Of a stretch of 64,000 nt of DNA, positions 12,138-21,099 are shown piece after piece; positions within the stretch are counted from its first letter, which is position 1, and each line of letters starts with the position of its first letter. The stretch covers positions 248,001 to 312,000 of the forward strand of contig NZ_RHFH01000002.1 of assembly GCF_004745075.1 (NCBI RefSeq), given 5' to 3'. This stretch comes from Brevibacterium sp. S111 (lineage in GTDB: Bacteria; Actinomycetota; Actinomycetes; Actinomycetales; Brevibacteriaceae). A program made the position numbers and the translations under genes. The notes below the pieces were generated by a model. The model did no database searches and was not told where the DNA came from. It saw only the letters and a list, made by a program, of their open reading frames with translations.

Positions 12138-13091
12138 ATGGGATGGATCGACAACCTGCTCTACCCGCTGCAGTGGGTAGTGGCATGGATCCTTGCGATC
12201 TTTCATGAGATCTTTACTGCTGTCGGCCTGCCCGCAGACAACGGCTGGACCTGGGTGCTGTCGATCGCCGGACTGACCGTGGTCATCCGCGCTCTGCTCA
12301 TCCCTCTCTTCGTCTACCAGATCAAGTCGCAGCGCAAGATGCAGCTCCTGCAGCCGGAGATCCAGCGCCTCCAGGCGAAGTACAAGGGCAAGAAGGACCA
12401 GTACTCGCGTCAGGCCATGGCCGAAGAGCAGATGGCGCTGTTCCGCGACAACAAGACCAGCCCATGGGCGTCATGTCTGCCGCTTCTCGTGCAGATGCCG
12501 ATCTTCTTCTCGCTCTTCCGCGTCATCCGCAACATGCCGGACGTCGCGAACGGGTCGATGGACGCTATCGGCGGTTTCACACGGGATCTCGCGGTTCAGG
12601 CCGAGAGCTCCTCGGTCTTCGGCATTCACCTCTCCGCTGTGTTCACCGATCCGGGAGTCTCGGTCAAGCTCCTCACCGGTGTCCTCATCGTCATCATGGC
12701 CGGCACGATGTTCATCACGCAGAAGCAGATGATGGCGAAGAACATGTCGGAGTCCGCTATGGCGAACCCGATGATGCAGTCGCAGAAGATGCTTCTCTAC
12801 GTCATGCCGCTGGTCTTCGGCTTCGGCGGTATCTACTTCCCGCTCGGTGTTCTCATCTACTGGCTGGTCTCGAACTCCTGGACGATGGCCCAGCAGCACA
12901 TGGTCATCCGCAATATGCCCGCACCCGGTTCGAAAGCCGAGAAGGAGATGCTTGAGCGCAAGGCTCGCAAGGGCAAGACTGTGAAGCAGGAAGAGATCCA
13001 GGGCCAGACCGCCACCGAGGAGGCCGCGAAGAAGAGTGGCCAACGGCAGCAGCCCGTGAGCAAGAACCGCAAGAAGAACAAGAAGCGCTGA
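12138..13091 (+). CDS. yidC: Membrane protein insertase YidC/Oxa1
   Basis: Insertase that places membrane proteins into the cytoplasmic membrane alone or with Sec. The five-helix Oxa1 core is visible: a first helix with WTWVLSIAGLTVVIRALLIP containing the conserved Arg, a cytoplasmic hairpin (IKSQRKMQLLQPEIQRLQ), then PLLVQMPIFFSLFRVI and the later helices FGFGGIYFPLGVLIYWLVSN. The C-terminal 60 residues are a Lys-rich cytoplasmic tail typical of Gram-positive versions that may contact ribosomes. The ATG start has GAGGAGA upstream. Length is 317 residues; no large periplasmic domain, as expected outside proteobacteria. Confidence 0.97.
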   Translation: MGWIDNLLYPLQWVVAWILAIFHEIFTAVGLPADNGWTWVLSIAGLTVVIRALLIPLFVYQIKSQRKMQLLQPEIQRLQAKYKGKKDQYSRQAMAEEQMALFRDNKTSPWASCLPLLVQMPIFFSLFRVIRNMPDVANGSMDAIGGFTRDLAVQAESSSVFGIHLSAVFTDPGVSVKLLTGVLIVIMAGTMFITQKQMMAKNMSESAMANPMMQSQKMLLYVMPLVFGFGGIYFPLGVLIYWLVSNSWTMAQQHMVIRNMPAPGSKAEKEMLERKARKGKTVKQEEIQGQTATEEAAKKSGQRQQPVSKNRKKNKKR

Positions 13092-13101
13092 GGACACGAA
13101 C

Positions 13102-13647
13102 ATGACCGAAGAGAAGATCGACGAGACCTCCGAGCAGACAGCTGAGGAGACCTCGACCAAGCCGAGCCGTGCCGAGCTCCTCGAAGAAGAGGGTGAGATC
13201 GCCGCGGACTACCTCGAAGAGCTTCTGGATCTTGCCGATATCGACGGAGATATCGATATCGATGTCGCCGACGGTCGTGCACAGCTGTCGATCGTCTGCG
13301 AGGACGACGAGGATTCGAACCTGAAGACCCTCGTGGGCAAGGAAGGGCGCACCCTCGGAGCTCTGCAGGAGCTGTCCCGACTGACCGTGCAGACGCAGAC
13401 CGGTCAGCGGTCTTGGCTGATGCTCGACATCGACGGCTACCGCAACAGCAGGCGCGATGAGCTCATCAAGAAGGCGAATCGTGCCTTCGACGAGGTCAAG
13501 GACGGCGGCGAGGAGTTCGCCTTCAAACCGATGAACAGCTTCGAACGCAAGATCATTCACGACCAGGCGGCACGTGCCGGTCTGGTGTCGGAATCCGAGG
13601 GCGAAGGCGACGGTCGTCATGTCGTCGTCCGGCTCGCCGATGACTGA
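13102..13647 (+). CDS. jag: Jag/KhpB RNA-binding protein (KH and R3H domains)
   Basis: Cytoplasmic RNA-binding protein usually encoded after yidC. An acidic N-terminus is followed by a KH-like segment with VGKEGRTLGALQELSRL and a C-terminal R3H domain with MNSFERKIIHDQAAR. The 181 residues match the short actinobacterial form, which lacks the long Jag-N domain of Bacillus. Its last eight bases overlap the rsmG start chosen below. It is implicated in other bacteria in post-transcriptional control of cell division and elongation. Confidence 0.93.
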   Translation: MTEEKIDETSEQTAEETSTKPSRAELLEEEGEIAADYLEELLDLADIDGDIDIDVADGRAQLSIVCEDDEDSNLKTLVGKEGRTLGALQELSRLTVQTQTGQRSWLMLDIDGYRNSRRDELIKKANRAFDEVKDGGEEFAFKPMNSFERKIIHDQAARAGLVSESEGEGDGRHVVVRLADD

Positions 13648-14302
13648 TCTGCCTGAGACCGGCAGCGAACTGCCCGAGATCGAAACGCCGCCTGTCGGCA
13701 CCGAGGAGTACTTCGGTGCGGCATTCCCCGCGGCTCAGCGCTACGCCGAACATCTGGCGACCACTGGCATCGAATGGGGTCTCATCGGACCTCGTGAGGT
13801 CGATCGACTGTGGACTCGTCACATCCTCAACTGCGCCGTCGTCGCCGAATACGTCGGTGAGAGCGACGTCGTCGGTGATGTCGGCAGCGGAGCCGGCCTG
13901 CCCGGGATCCCGATTGCACTGCTGCGTCCCGACGCGAAGATCGTCCTCATCGAACCGATGGAACGACGCGTCGAATGGCTGAGCATGGTCGTCGATGATC
14001 TGGGTCTGGAGAATGTCCGGATCGTCCGCGCCCGTGTCGAGGAGCTCGTGGACGAGGAGATGTTCACTGTCGTCACAGCACGAGCGGTCAAGGCGATGAC
14101 GACTCTCATCGAATGGACGCGTGAAGTGATCAGCCCTGGAGGCCGTATCCTGGCGCTCAAGGGAGCCTCGGTCGAGGGCGAGCTGGTCAAAGCGAAGAAA
14201 CTGATCAAGCGATATCGGCTCTCGCAGCCGAAGATCCACGTCGTCGATGGCGGCGGCATTCTCGAGGTCCCGAGTCGTGTCGTCGAGATCGTGAAGAAAT
14301 AG
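13640..14302 (+). CDS. rsmG: 16S rRNA (guanine-N7) methyltransferase RsmG
   Basis: SAM-dependent methyltransferase that modifies G527 (E. coli numbering) of 16S rRNA; loss gives low-level streptomycin resistance in several species. The SAM-binding motif is VVGDVGSGAGLPGIPIALLRP, later motifs are ARAVKAMTTLIEW and GGRILALKG, and the N-terminal WGLIGPREVDRLWTRHILNC helix region is characteristic. I chose the ATG at 13640, which overlaps the jag stop and gives 220 residues. An ATG at 13619 is possible, while an upstream extension to 13574 lies wholly inside jag. Confidence 0.95.
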   Translation: MTDLPETGSELPEIETPPVGTEEYFGAAFPAAQRYAEHLATTGIEWGLIGPREVDRLWTRHILNCAVVAEYVGESDVVGDVGSGAGLPGIPIALLRPDAKIVLIEPMERRVEWLSMVVDDLGLENVRIVRARVEELVDEEMFTVVTARAVKAMTTLIEWTREVISPGGRILALKGASVEGELVKAKKLIKRYRLSQPKIHVVDGGGILEVPSRVVEIVKK

Positions 14303-14339
14303 TACGAAGTAGAGTTGGTCTAGGCTGGATGAGAGCCTT

Positions 14340-15266
14340 GTGAAACCGATGGATGATGGAGTGCGCCCTATGCCGATCATGGATGAGTCGTCTCCCATTG
14401 GTGCCGCGATTGCACGGGACAACCGGCGTGCGGATCGACTGTCGCAGACAACCTTTCCACGGCCGGATGACACCCGCATCTTCACGATCGCGAACCAGAA
14501 GGGCGGCGTCGGGAAGACCACGACGGCGGTGAACATCGCAGCGGCGCTGGCCAACCAGGGCCTCAACGTCCTGCTCATCGACATCGATCCGCAGGGCAAT
14601 GCGAGTACGGCTCTGGGAATCGATCATTATTCCGAGGTCACGAGCATCTACGACGTACTCATCGACGATGTCCCGATGCGTCAGGCCGTGGCTCAGTGCC
14701 CGGATTTCGACACACTCACATGCGTGCCTGCCACCATCGATCTCGCTGGAGCCGAGATCGAGTTGGTCTCATTGGTCGCTCGCGAGCAGCGACTGCAGCG
14801 GTCTCTGGGCATCTATCTCAGCGAAGAGGAAGCCGCCGGGAACCGGGTCGATTACGTCATCATCGATTGCCCGCCGAGCCTCGGTCTGCTCACTGTCAAC
14901 GCCTTTGTTGCCGCTCGCGAGGTTCTCATCCCGATTCAGTGCGAATACTACGCACTCGAGGGCCTGAGCCAGCTGCTGAAGAACATCCAGCTCATCCAGA
15001 AGCACCTCAATCCGGCGTTGGCGATCTCAACGATTCTGCTCACGATGTATGACGGGCGGACGAACCTCAGCGCACAGGTCGCCGAGGATGTCCGCACTCA
15101 CTTCCCGGAACAGGTTCTCGGTACGGCGATTCCGCGTTCAGTGCGGATCTCGGAGGCTCCGAGCTACGGGCAGACCGTGATCTCATATGATCCACATTCG
15201 AGCGGTGCACTCTCGTACCGAGAGGCCGCAGAAGAAATCGCGAATCGAGGAGTAAGTCGTGGCTGA
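14340..15266 (+). CDS. parA: Chromosome partitioning ATPase ParA
   Basis: Deviant Walker-A ATPase that drives movement of ParB-parS complexes over the nucleoid. The P-loop is [19 protein letters not shown] with the signature lysine, followed by [13 protein letters not shown] and [16 protein letters not shown]. About 40 residues precede the core, as in mycobacterial and streptomycete ParA. GTG start, 308 residues. It overlaps parB by eight bases, so the two are coupled. Together with the adjacent parS cluster it forms a complete partition locus. Confidence 0.96.
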   Translation: MKPMDDGVRPMPIMDESSPIGAAIARDNRRADRLSQTTFPRPDDTRIFTIANQKGGVGKTTTAVNIAAALANQGLNVLLIDIDPQGNASTALGIDHYSEVTSIYDVLIDDVPMRQAVAQCPDFDTLTCVPATIDLAGAEIELVSLVAREQRLQRSLGIYLSEEEAAGNRVDYVIIDCPPSLGLLTVNAFVAAREVLIPIQCEYYALEGLSQLLKNIQLIQKHLNPALAISTILLTMYDGRTNLSAQVAEDVRTHFPEQVLGTAIPRSVRISEAPSYGQTVISYDPHSSGALSYREAAEEIANRGVSRG

Positions 15267-17172
15267 ACGCAAGAAGAGGGGCCTGGGACGCGGCCTCGGA
15301 GCACTGATCCCCGACGCGAACTCCAGTGATCGTCCAGTCGATGTCTTCTTCTCCGGCGGGAATGGCGAAGACGGCAAGAGTGAGGGTGAACACAAGACCT
15401 CCCGGACCGCTCGTACCGATCCTGCTGCTTCGATGCAGTCCTCACGCCGTCGCAAACCCAAGGCCGGATCTGCAGTGAAGACGGAGAACGAAGCGAAGTC
15501 GTCGGACTCGGACTCGTCGAAGTCGTCGACAGCGAAGACAGCGAAATCATCGACCGCGAGTACCTCTCCGAAGACGGCAGCGAAGACGACGACGAAGACG
15601 GCTGCGAAGACGACGGCGTCCAAGAGTGCTGGTGCGACTGGCTCATCGTCGAAAACAGCTGCAGGTAAGACGTCCAGTGGAAAGCCAGCGCGCTCGAGCT
15701 CGACGACGAAGTCGACCGGCGGCACGAAATCGACGAAGACCGCTGCGGGGGCGACCAAGTCGGCATCCGGTACTCGAAGCACGACGTCGCCTTCCACAAC
15801 CGCTGCTGCGTCTTCCAACGCCGTTTCCGGCTCTTCCAACGCCGCTTCTGCACCAAAGACAACTACTGCAGCGGACAAGGCTGATACTCCAGCGGGGAAG
15901 GCCAATACTTCCGCAGACAAGTCCACAGCGTCGTCAAAGAAGGACGTGGGCTCCAAAACCGTCGAGCCTTCGACGACCGCAGGTTCCCCAGCCTCCGATC
16001 AAGCGACTCAAATTGCTGAATCATCCCCGAAAGCCGTCGCGGATACCCCGGCAGAGAATCCGGATTCTGTCTCTTCAACCGCTGAGTCATCATCGGACGT
16101 CCGTGAAACGCATCCCGGTGTCTACACATCATCCGGCTATGACCCGGCCGACAACAAGGCTGATCAGGACGAAGGCAACGAAGACACCGATAATGTATCA
16201 ACTACATCGGTAGTGGATACTGCTGATAGTGACGCCTCGGGCGATGAGGTCGCGGCTTCTTCCGACGCAGCGAGTGCAGACGACGAGTCTTCAACCTCAG
16301 AAGACTCCGCTGCCGCCGGTGATGAAGAAGCAGATCCGCACGATGGCGTCGAATCGATCCCGGACACGGAGTTCGGTGAGATCGACGTCGACCTCATCGA
16401 TGCGAACCCCCGTCAGCCCCGAACGGTCTTCGATGAGGATCTCCTGGCCGAGCTGGTTCACAGTATTCGGGAGATCGGAGTCCTGCAGCCGGTTGTCGTC
16501 CGGCAGAAGCCCAGTGATCGGTCGCGCTTTGAACTCATCATGGGTGAGCGTCGTCTGCGAGCGACGAAGGACGCGGGGCTCCCGACGATTCCTGCGATCA
16601 TTCGATACGTCGAAGACACGGATCTACTCCGAGACGCACTTCTCGAGAACCTGCATCGGGCGGAACTGAATCCGCTGGAAGAAGCGGCCGCCTATGGTCA
16701 GCTGCTCGAAGACTTCGGATGCACGCAGGAAGAGCTGTCCGAACGCATCGGTCGTTCCCGTCCACAGATCTCGAATACTCTGCGTCTGCTGCGTCTTCCG
16801 CCGCTCGTTCAGCGCAGAGTTGCGGCGGGCGTGATTTCGGCCGGCCACGCGAGAGCGATCCTGGGACTGCGCGAACCCGAACATATGGAAGTTCTTGCGC
16901 AGCGCATTGTCGCGGAGGGACTGTCCGTGCGTGCATCGGAAGAAGCTGTTGTGTTGCTCAACCGCGGTGACTCGGCGAATGTTTCACGTGCAACGACGAA
17001 GGTGTCTCCGGAATTCATCGCGGTTGCCGAACGACTCGGCGATCGCTTGGATACGAAGGTGAACATCTCCGTCGGTAAGCGTAAGGGAAAACTGAGCGTA
17101 GAGTTCGCTAACCAAGAGGATCTCGATCGCATTCTTGGCCTGTTGGGAATTTCTGCCGAAGAAGACGGCTGA
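15259..17172 (+). CDS. parB: Chromosome partitioning protein ParB with very long linker
   Basis: CTP-dependent DNA clamp that loads at parS and spreads. The N-terminal ParA-stimulating motif [13 protein letters not shown] (residues 7-19) is followed by about 340 residues of low complexity. The first half of this linker is Lys, Ser, Thr and Ala rich and basic; the second half is Asp, Glu and Ser rich and acidic. The canonical core starts near residue 365, with NPRQPR at 383, the CTP-binding GERRLRA at 429-435, a helix-turn-helix near 490-515 ([18 protein letters not shown]), and the dimerisation domain at the end. At 637 residues it is far longer than the usual 300-380. A parS-like sequence lies within the C-terminal coding region. 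Confidence 0.95.
   Translation: MAERKKRGLGRGLGALIPDANSSDRPVDVFFSGGNGEDGKSEGEHKTSRTARTDPAASMQSSRRRKPKAGSAVKTENEAKSSDSDSSKSSTAKTAKSSTASTSPKTAAKTTTKTAAKTTASKSAGATGSSSKTAAGKTSSGKPARSSSTTKSTGGTKSTKTAAGATKSASGTRSTTSPSTTAAASSNAVSGSSNAASAPKTTTAADKADTPAGKANTSADKSTASSKKDVGSKTVEPSTTAGSPASDQATQIAESSPKAVADTPAENPDSVSSTAESSSDVRETHPGVYTSSGYDPADNKADQDEGNEDTDNVSTTSVVDTADSDASGDEVAASSDAASADDESSTSEDSAAAGDEEADPHDGVESIPDTEFGEIDVDLIDANPRQPRTVFDEDLLAELVHSIREIGVLQPVVVRQKPSDRSRFELIMGERRLRATKDAGLPTIPAIIRYVEDTDLLRDALLENLHRAELNPLEEAAAYGQLLEDFGCTQEELSERIGRSRPQISNTLRLLRLPPLVQRRVAAGVISAGHARAILGLREPEHMEVLAQRIVAEGLSVRASEEAVVLLNRGDSANVSRATTKVSPEFIAVAERLGDRLDTKVNISVGKRKGKLSVEFANQEDLDRILGLLGISAEEDG
16980..16995. promoter_or_regulatory. 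parS-like site inside parB
   Basis: TGTTTCACGTGCAACG. One half-site is intact; the other differs from the palindromic GTTTCACGTGAAAC core by one base. It lies in the ParB dimerisation-domain coding sequence, so part of the sequence is constrained by protein coding. Confidence 0.6.
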
Positions 17173-17192
17173 ACTCCAGAGTTGAAAAGAGT

Positions 17193-17224
17193 CAACGCCC
17201 GGCGGGTGTCACCGCCGGGCGTTG
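17193..17224 (+). terminator. Terminator-like hairpin after parB
   Basis: Perfect 13-bp arms (17193-17205 and 17212-17224; core CAACGCCCGGCGG) with a six-base loop, starting 20 bp after the parB stop. There is no long T-run, which is common for actinobacterial terminators. It marks the end of the rightward parAB unit and the beginning of the parS spacer. Confidence 0.8.
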
Positions 17225-17560
17225 TGCTATCCACACTGAGACATGGGTTTTAGAGTCAAGCGGTTCGCTTCATGAATGTATGATTCCGCGGCCAAACGGC
17301 TGATTGCCCTCGCTGAGCTCGACAGCTTCGAATACGGATTGATGCTCGAGCCACTTTTCTAGCTTCAGGCTCCTGTGCCCCTCGGAGGTTGACCGCATCT
17401 ACCGCTGCCTATCCGGTCCTCACCGGAGAATATAGTTCTTCCTTTGGCACTGTGAGATGCTTGCTCCCCGGGTTGCCTACCCGCCCCGGTGTAATAGCAA
17501 CTTCGCAAAGGTTGACGCGAAGTGCAGTCGCAAGGGTATCTCCTGCGGCTTGTTTGGGGC

Positions 17561-17576
17561 CGTTCCACGTGAAACA
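17561..17576. promoter_or_regulatory. parS site
   Basis: CGTTCCACGTGAAACA. Matches the palindromic core GTTTCACGTGAAAC with a single T to C change at a position that is variable in the Bacillus consensus. Confidence 0.85.
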
Positions 17577-17789
17577 AAAGCTGGTGTCGATATACCATCG
17601 CGGCCCGGATCTGCTTCTCTCGGTTACCATGATGTTCAGTCGACTACTCCGCGACCGGAACGTATATTTTGGTCTATCCGGTTTGAATCGGCCCAGCTGG
17701 GTAGCTTCGAAAGTTTGGAATACGTCGGTGGAATGTTTGGTTAGGCGTTGGCCTGGGTCCGACGTTGGACTGGAACTTCACAGCTCCGA

Positions 17790-17805
17790 TGTTTCACGTG
17801 AAACT
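17790..17805. promoter_or_regulatory. parS site (perfect 14-bp core)
   Basis: TGTTTCACGTGAAACT. The central 14-bp palindrome is perfect; only the outermost base differs from the full 16-bp consensus. It lies 117 bp before a degenerate copy. Confidence 0.92.
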
Positions 17806-17906
17806 ATCAGGGCCACAGCCATACCTGTGCGACCAATCGGTGGCTTTGTCATAGACATACTGGACCGGTGGTTTTTGAAATTGACGTGCTCGACGTATGG
17901 GGTTCA

Positions 17907-17922
17907 TGCTTCACGAGAAACG
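17907..17922. promoter_or_regulatory. Degenerate parS-like site
   Basis: TGCTTCACGAGAAACG. Two core mismatches, one of them inside the central CACGTG. Listed because of its place in the array and the 117-bp spacing from the preceding strong site; binding is uncertain. Confidence 0.45.
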
Positions 17923-18099
17923 GTGGTGGACGCTATTTCTCCGCCCAATGGAGCTATCTTCTTCTACCGAACGCTATTTTCAAATCGGCCGCGAGATCAG
18001 CTCGTGATTGGGGGCGTTCCCTGTGTATTGGTCCGACGCTCTGTTAGACGTTCCATTGTGATTGCTACATGGAGACAGCAGCCGGACGATCGCAGACTC

Positions 18100-18115
18100 T
18101 GTTTCACGTGGAACG
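18100..18115. promoter_or_regulatory. parS site
   Basis: TGTTTCACGTGGAACG. One core substitution (A to G), the mirror image of the variant at 17561 on the other strand. Confidence 0.85.
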
Positions 18116-18217
18116 TATCAATCAGGAATGCCTGTTGCCTAAGAAGGTGGTCATTAGCGCTGATACCGACATAGTACTCAATCTAAGCAATGGTGTGTCG
18201 CCGATATCGATAGGTCA

Positions 18218-18233
18218 CGTTTCACGTGAAACT
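18218..18233. promoter_or_regulatory. parS site (perfect 14-bp core)
   Basis: CGTTTCACGTGAAACT. Perfect 14-bp palindromic core, 118 bp after the preceding site. Confidence 0.92.
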
Positions 18234-18476
18234 AGGGCGTCGCCCACAGTTCGATCTGGTGGGTCAAGGCAATTGTCGCCAATGCATGTATTCGTGAACC
18301 TGTATCTACGAGGAATTCGGTGCATTCGCATTTACCGGTACCGTCATGCATTTTCGAAGAACTGCTGTCACGTCCCTCTAGCACCAGCACTACCAGGGTA
18401 GGTCTGTACTCGCATCGCTTGCTTCAGTACGTGTACTGGCGTATCGGAAGATCGGGGACGATTAAACGGACACGAC

Positions 18477-18492
18477 AGTTTCACGTGGAACG
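18477..18492. promoter_or_regulatory. parS site
   Basis: AGTTTCACGTGGAACG. Same asymmetric GGAAC variant as the site at 18100. Confidence 0.82.
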
Positions 18493-18790
18493 ACCCGAAG
18501 GGCGCGCTTTTTAACTCAACCTCGTTCCAATGCGTTGAACACCTTCTGCGCGATACCACGGTCCAGACGCTGCTAGTCTTGTGGATCGCTGGCTGCGTGT
18601 AGGAAGTTGCTTGTGTCAGATAGGGTACCCATTGAGTTCATTGCCAGAAGGTGGCGCTGGTGGCAGGGCGGGCTGGATGTGTGATCGGCCAACGCGGGGC
18701 TTCACGGATTTGCCCAACTCTACGGAACTATCGTGGCGCATCGGCATGCGTGTGGATGACGAGCTCTTTTGCCCCTGCTGTGGTCGTAAG

Positions 18791-18806
18791 TGTTTCACGT
18801 GAAACA
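18791..18806. promoter_or_regulatory. parS site (perfect 16-bp consensus)
   Basis: TGTTTCACGTGAAACA, identical to the full palindromic parS consensus conserved from Bacillus to actinobacteria. Confidence 0.96.
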
Positions 18807-19166
18807 AGGTGATACGCCCGAGCTATTGTGAATTGCCGGCCTTGGCCTGATTCGGCGGGCAGGCGTGCCTGGACCACAGTCCCCTCTATATATGGTTGTC
18901 GTGTTGTGCTTCCGACAAATTGATGACTGAAGTCGGGAGGAATGCAACTTCACCGTGGCCCCGGTTGATGATGGCGTGCATTGAATCTACCGGTGTGTTC
19001 AGGCCGCTGGTTCATCTCGTGAAGTTCCGGGGTCGCATAAGTGATTTCGTTCTATTGGAAGAAGCGAACCGAGGATCGGCGTTACGACACCATAGTGGGT
19101 TCATAGTTGACTTTCGGGCGACGGTCCACTCGCTGAGCCGCCTTCATCCCGCTGGGCCGCATCAGG

Positions 19167-19182
19167 TGTTTCATGTGGAACG
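19167..19182. promoter_or_regulatory. Variant parS site
   Basis: TGTTTCATGTGGAACG. Two core substitutions: CACGTG to CATGTG, plus the GGAAC variant half. Confidence 0.6.
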
Positions 19183-19668
19183 GCTAGTTCGATCATTCGT
19201 CGAGCGAATAGCTCCAAAGAAGAGGTGCGTGTTGTCCCTTGTAGCACCGGGGATAGTACATCGGTGTCTTGTCACGGCGCCTCCGCTCTTGCTCAACCTT
19301 TTCCATCCATCGGAACAAATACTGCTGAATCATCGATAGTTCCAAATATCGCCAATACCGCCCATATTGGTGGGTGTAGCTGCGGTTCCGAGGAGGGCCG
19401 TGACTGCGACATGGCATGACTGAGGGGGCCCAAGGAGGTCTTTGACAAGACCGACACTTGCCAGATGCGTCCTTGATGCATCACATGCGCCGCCCGCCGT
19501 TATTGGATCCGGCCAAACTGATGGTAGAGACGATTGTGTATCCCGACTACTGAACTCGCCTGCTCCATCCGTTGCGGGCCGGACCTTAAGTAGTGTTCAT
19601 CTTGGGGTAACTGCCGAAGCCCGTTCTCGAGCTTTGCGTGGTCCTATTTAACGATTAGTGCGTTGTTG

Positions 19669-19684
19669 TGTTTCACGTGAAACA
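19669..19684. promoter_or_regulatory. parS site (perfect 16-bp consensus)
   Basis: TGTTTCACGTGAAACA, the second fully consensus copy of the array, 119 bp before the last site. Confidence 0.96.
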
Positions 19685-19787
19685 GCGCGGGCGAAAGAAA
19701 CGGCGTTGGATTGATTGCCGCTGTGCCCTCTCTCCGGGCCCCCGAGAATTTGAAGAATTGTGTGAGCCGGGACCGGCTGCAGAGCGA

Positions 19788-19803
19788 TGTTTCATGTGAA
19801 ACG
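19788..19803. promoter_or_regulatory. Variant parS site
   Basis: TGTTTCATGTGAAACG. A single core change (CACGTG to CATGTG). It is the last site of the array, 59 bp before the 3' end of cwlM. Confidence 0.75.
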
Positions 19804-19861
19804 CGGAGCGGCCGGTCGTGGCTAACTGCGGGCGGTCACTACCTGCAGTTGAGCATTGAGG

Positions 19862-20998
19862 TCAGCTGAGTGCTTTGATCGCTTCGAGGCTGAGGGCGCC
19901 AGTCTGAGGATCGTTGTCTTCTCTTATATAGAGGCGCTGCAACCCGGCTGCGATACCATCCGCGATCGAATCGCGAACATATGGATCTTGGAGGCTTTCG
20001 AGATCGTCAGCGTTGGTGAGGTACCCGGTGACGACATGGACCTTCGGAGTCTTGAGTCGCTTGAGTGAATACCAAGTTCGCGCATGAGTTCGGCAGTCGA
20101 GCATTCCGGTGCGCGCGACGACCTCCCCCTGGATGAGCTCCGCAAGTTTCTGCCCAGTGGGTGAGTTCAGATCGCTCTGTCGTTCATGTCCGAAGTAGAA
20201 GGTGGCGATTCCATTCGCATCTTTTGACTTGCTGACATCTGCGGTGACAGTGATGACTGCGGATGCGCCTAGTGCATCAGCCCGATTGACCTCGACGGTA
20301 TCGCCTTCGAGAAGAAGTGCCCCCGCGCCGATGGCCTCAAGCCGTCCGACAAGGCGAGATGCAATATCGAGAGTGATCTGACGCTCGAGCGCGGACTGCT
20401 CTTCCGACATCGGCAGACTCTCGAAATCTACAACTGTAGTTGCAGCCTCGACGACAAACGTCCGTCCGACCAGTGAGGTGCCGGATGCCGCCACTCGCGC
20501 ACGCTCCTGGAGAGCGAAGAGATTTCCCGTGTCCTGGTTTCGGTTGATGGCATTGAGCCCGCGCAGCGTCTGTGGCCCGGTCACGCCATCGACCTTGGTT
20601 CCGAGACTCATCTGCAGTTCCTTGACGGCCGTCTCGGTTCGGGCAGCGTACTCGGCATCGATTCTGCCAGGGTAGAAGCCCAAACCGGCGAGTCTTGTCT
20701 GCAGGACGACGACATCATCGCCTGTGAGCACTCTGACGGGGTCAAAGCGAAGCACTCGGTCGCCCAGCTGATATCTGGCCTGTTCGAGCTCCGAAAACGT
20801 CTCAGGGCCCAACACACCGTCGCACAGGATTCCGCGGTCCTGCTGGAATTGTCGCACTGCCAGTTCGAAGGGGCGGTCGAAATCGGCCGATTCGGTATCA
20901 CCGATGTTGAGTCCCAGGCGCGCCATCTGGCTTTTGATATTCGGCAGCATCTCAGAAATGTCACCGCGCGTATAGCGCGGTTGGTTCGTGTTCGTCAA
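19862..20998 (-). CDS. cwlM: CwlM-like peptidoglycan-synthesis regulator (degenerate amidase)
   Basis: Homologue, by context and architecture, of mycobacterial CwlM, which is encoded between parB and trxA and, when phosphorylated, activates MurA. Two peptidoglycan-binding repeats (about residues 15-75 and 85-150; FQQDRGILCDGVLGPETF and LQMSLGTKVDGVTGPQT) precede an Amidase_3 fold. In that fold the usual zinc-binding His, Glu and His positions are replaced: FVVEAATTVV, AVITVTADVSKS and KVHVVTGYLTN. So enzymatic activity is unlikely. No signal peptide is seen, in keeping with a cytoplasmic regulator. The TTG start is the best available; 378 residues. A Thr in the C-terminal PQTG segment could correspond to a regulatory phosphosite, but that is speculative. 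Confidence 0.88.
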   Translation of the reverse strand: MTNTNQPRYTRGDISEMLPNIKSQMARLGLNIGDTESADFDRPFELAVRQFQQDRGILCDGVLGPETFSELEQARYQLGDRVLRFDPVRVLTGDDVVVLQTRLAGLGFYPGRIDAEYAARTETAVKELQMSLGTKVDGVTGPQTLRGLNAINRNQDTGNLFALQERARVAASGTSLVGRTFVVEAATTVVDFESLPMSEEQSALERQITLDIASRLVGRLEAIGAGALLLEGDTVEVNRADALGASAVITVTADVSKSKDANGIATFYFGHERQSDLNSPTGQKLAELIQGEVVARTGMLDCRTHARTWYSLKRLKTPKVHVVTGYLTNADDLESLQDPYVRDSIADGIAAGLQRLYIREDNDPQTGALSLEAIKALS

Positions 20999-21057
20999 TG
21001 CGTTGCCAATCTTCTGTGGAGCGGTTGCGGGGGCGGGTTCAATGGTGCAGATACGCC

Positions 21058-21091
21058 TAAGGCGCCTGTTGATAGTACAACAGGCGCCTTA
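21058..21091 (-). terminator. Strong hairpin after trxA
   Basis: Perfect 14-bp arms (21058-21071 and 21078-21091; TAAGGCGCCTGTTG) around a six-base ATAGTA loop. It begins nine bases beyond the trxA stop on the minus strand, so it should terminate the trxB-trxA transcript and insulate cwlM, whose start is about 60 bp further on. Confidence 0.85.
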
Positions 21092-21099
21092 GAACTCGA

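Larger units (their letters stand above)
17225..19861. other. Non-coding spacer with dense parS array (putative centromere)
   Basis: About 2.6 kb between the parB terminator and cwlM without a credible gene. The open frames in it have codon use unlike the neighbours, no recognisable domains, and run straight through the parS palindromes. Base composition is visibly lower in G+C than the flanking genes. Ten parS-like 16-mers are spread from 17561 to 19803, listed separately. I see no transposase remnants or recognisable RNA gene. In Mycobacterium the corresponding parB-cwlM interval is short and contains a gene, so this spacer appears to be specialised. Function as a ParB-loading centromere is inferred from the sites. 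Confidence 0.8.

Noticed and set aside
17389-18174. 261-codon open frame in the parS spacer
   Set aside because: It reads through two parS palindromes (FHVKQ, VSRET), shows codon use unlike neighbouring genes, and has no recognisable domain or ribosome-binding site.
18896-19339. 147-codon open frame in the parS spacer
   Set aside because: No domain, atypical composition and a variant parS inside it; considered non-coding.
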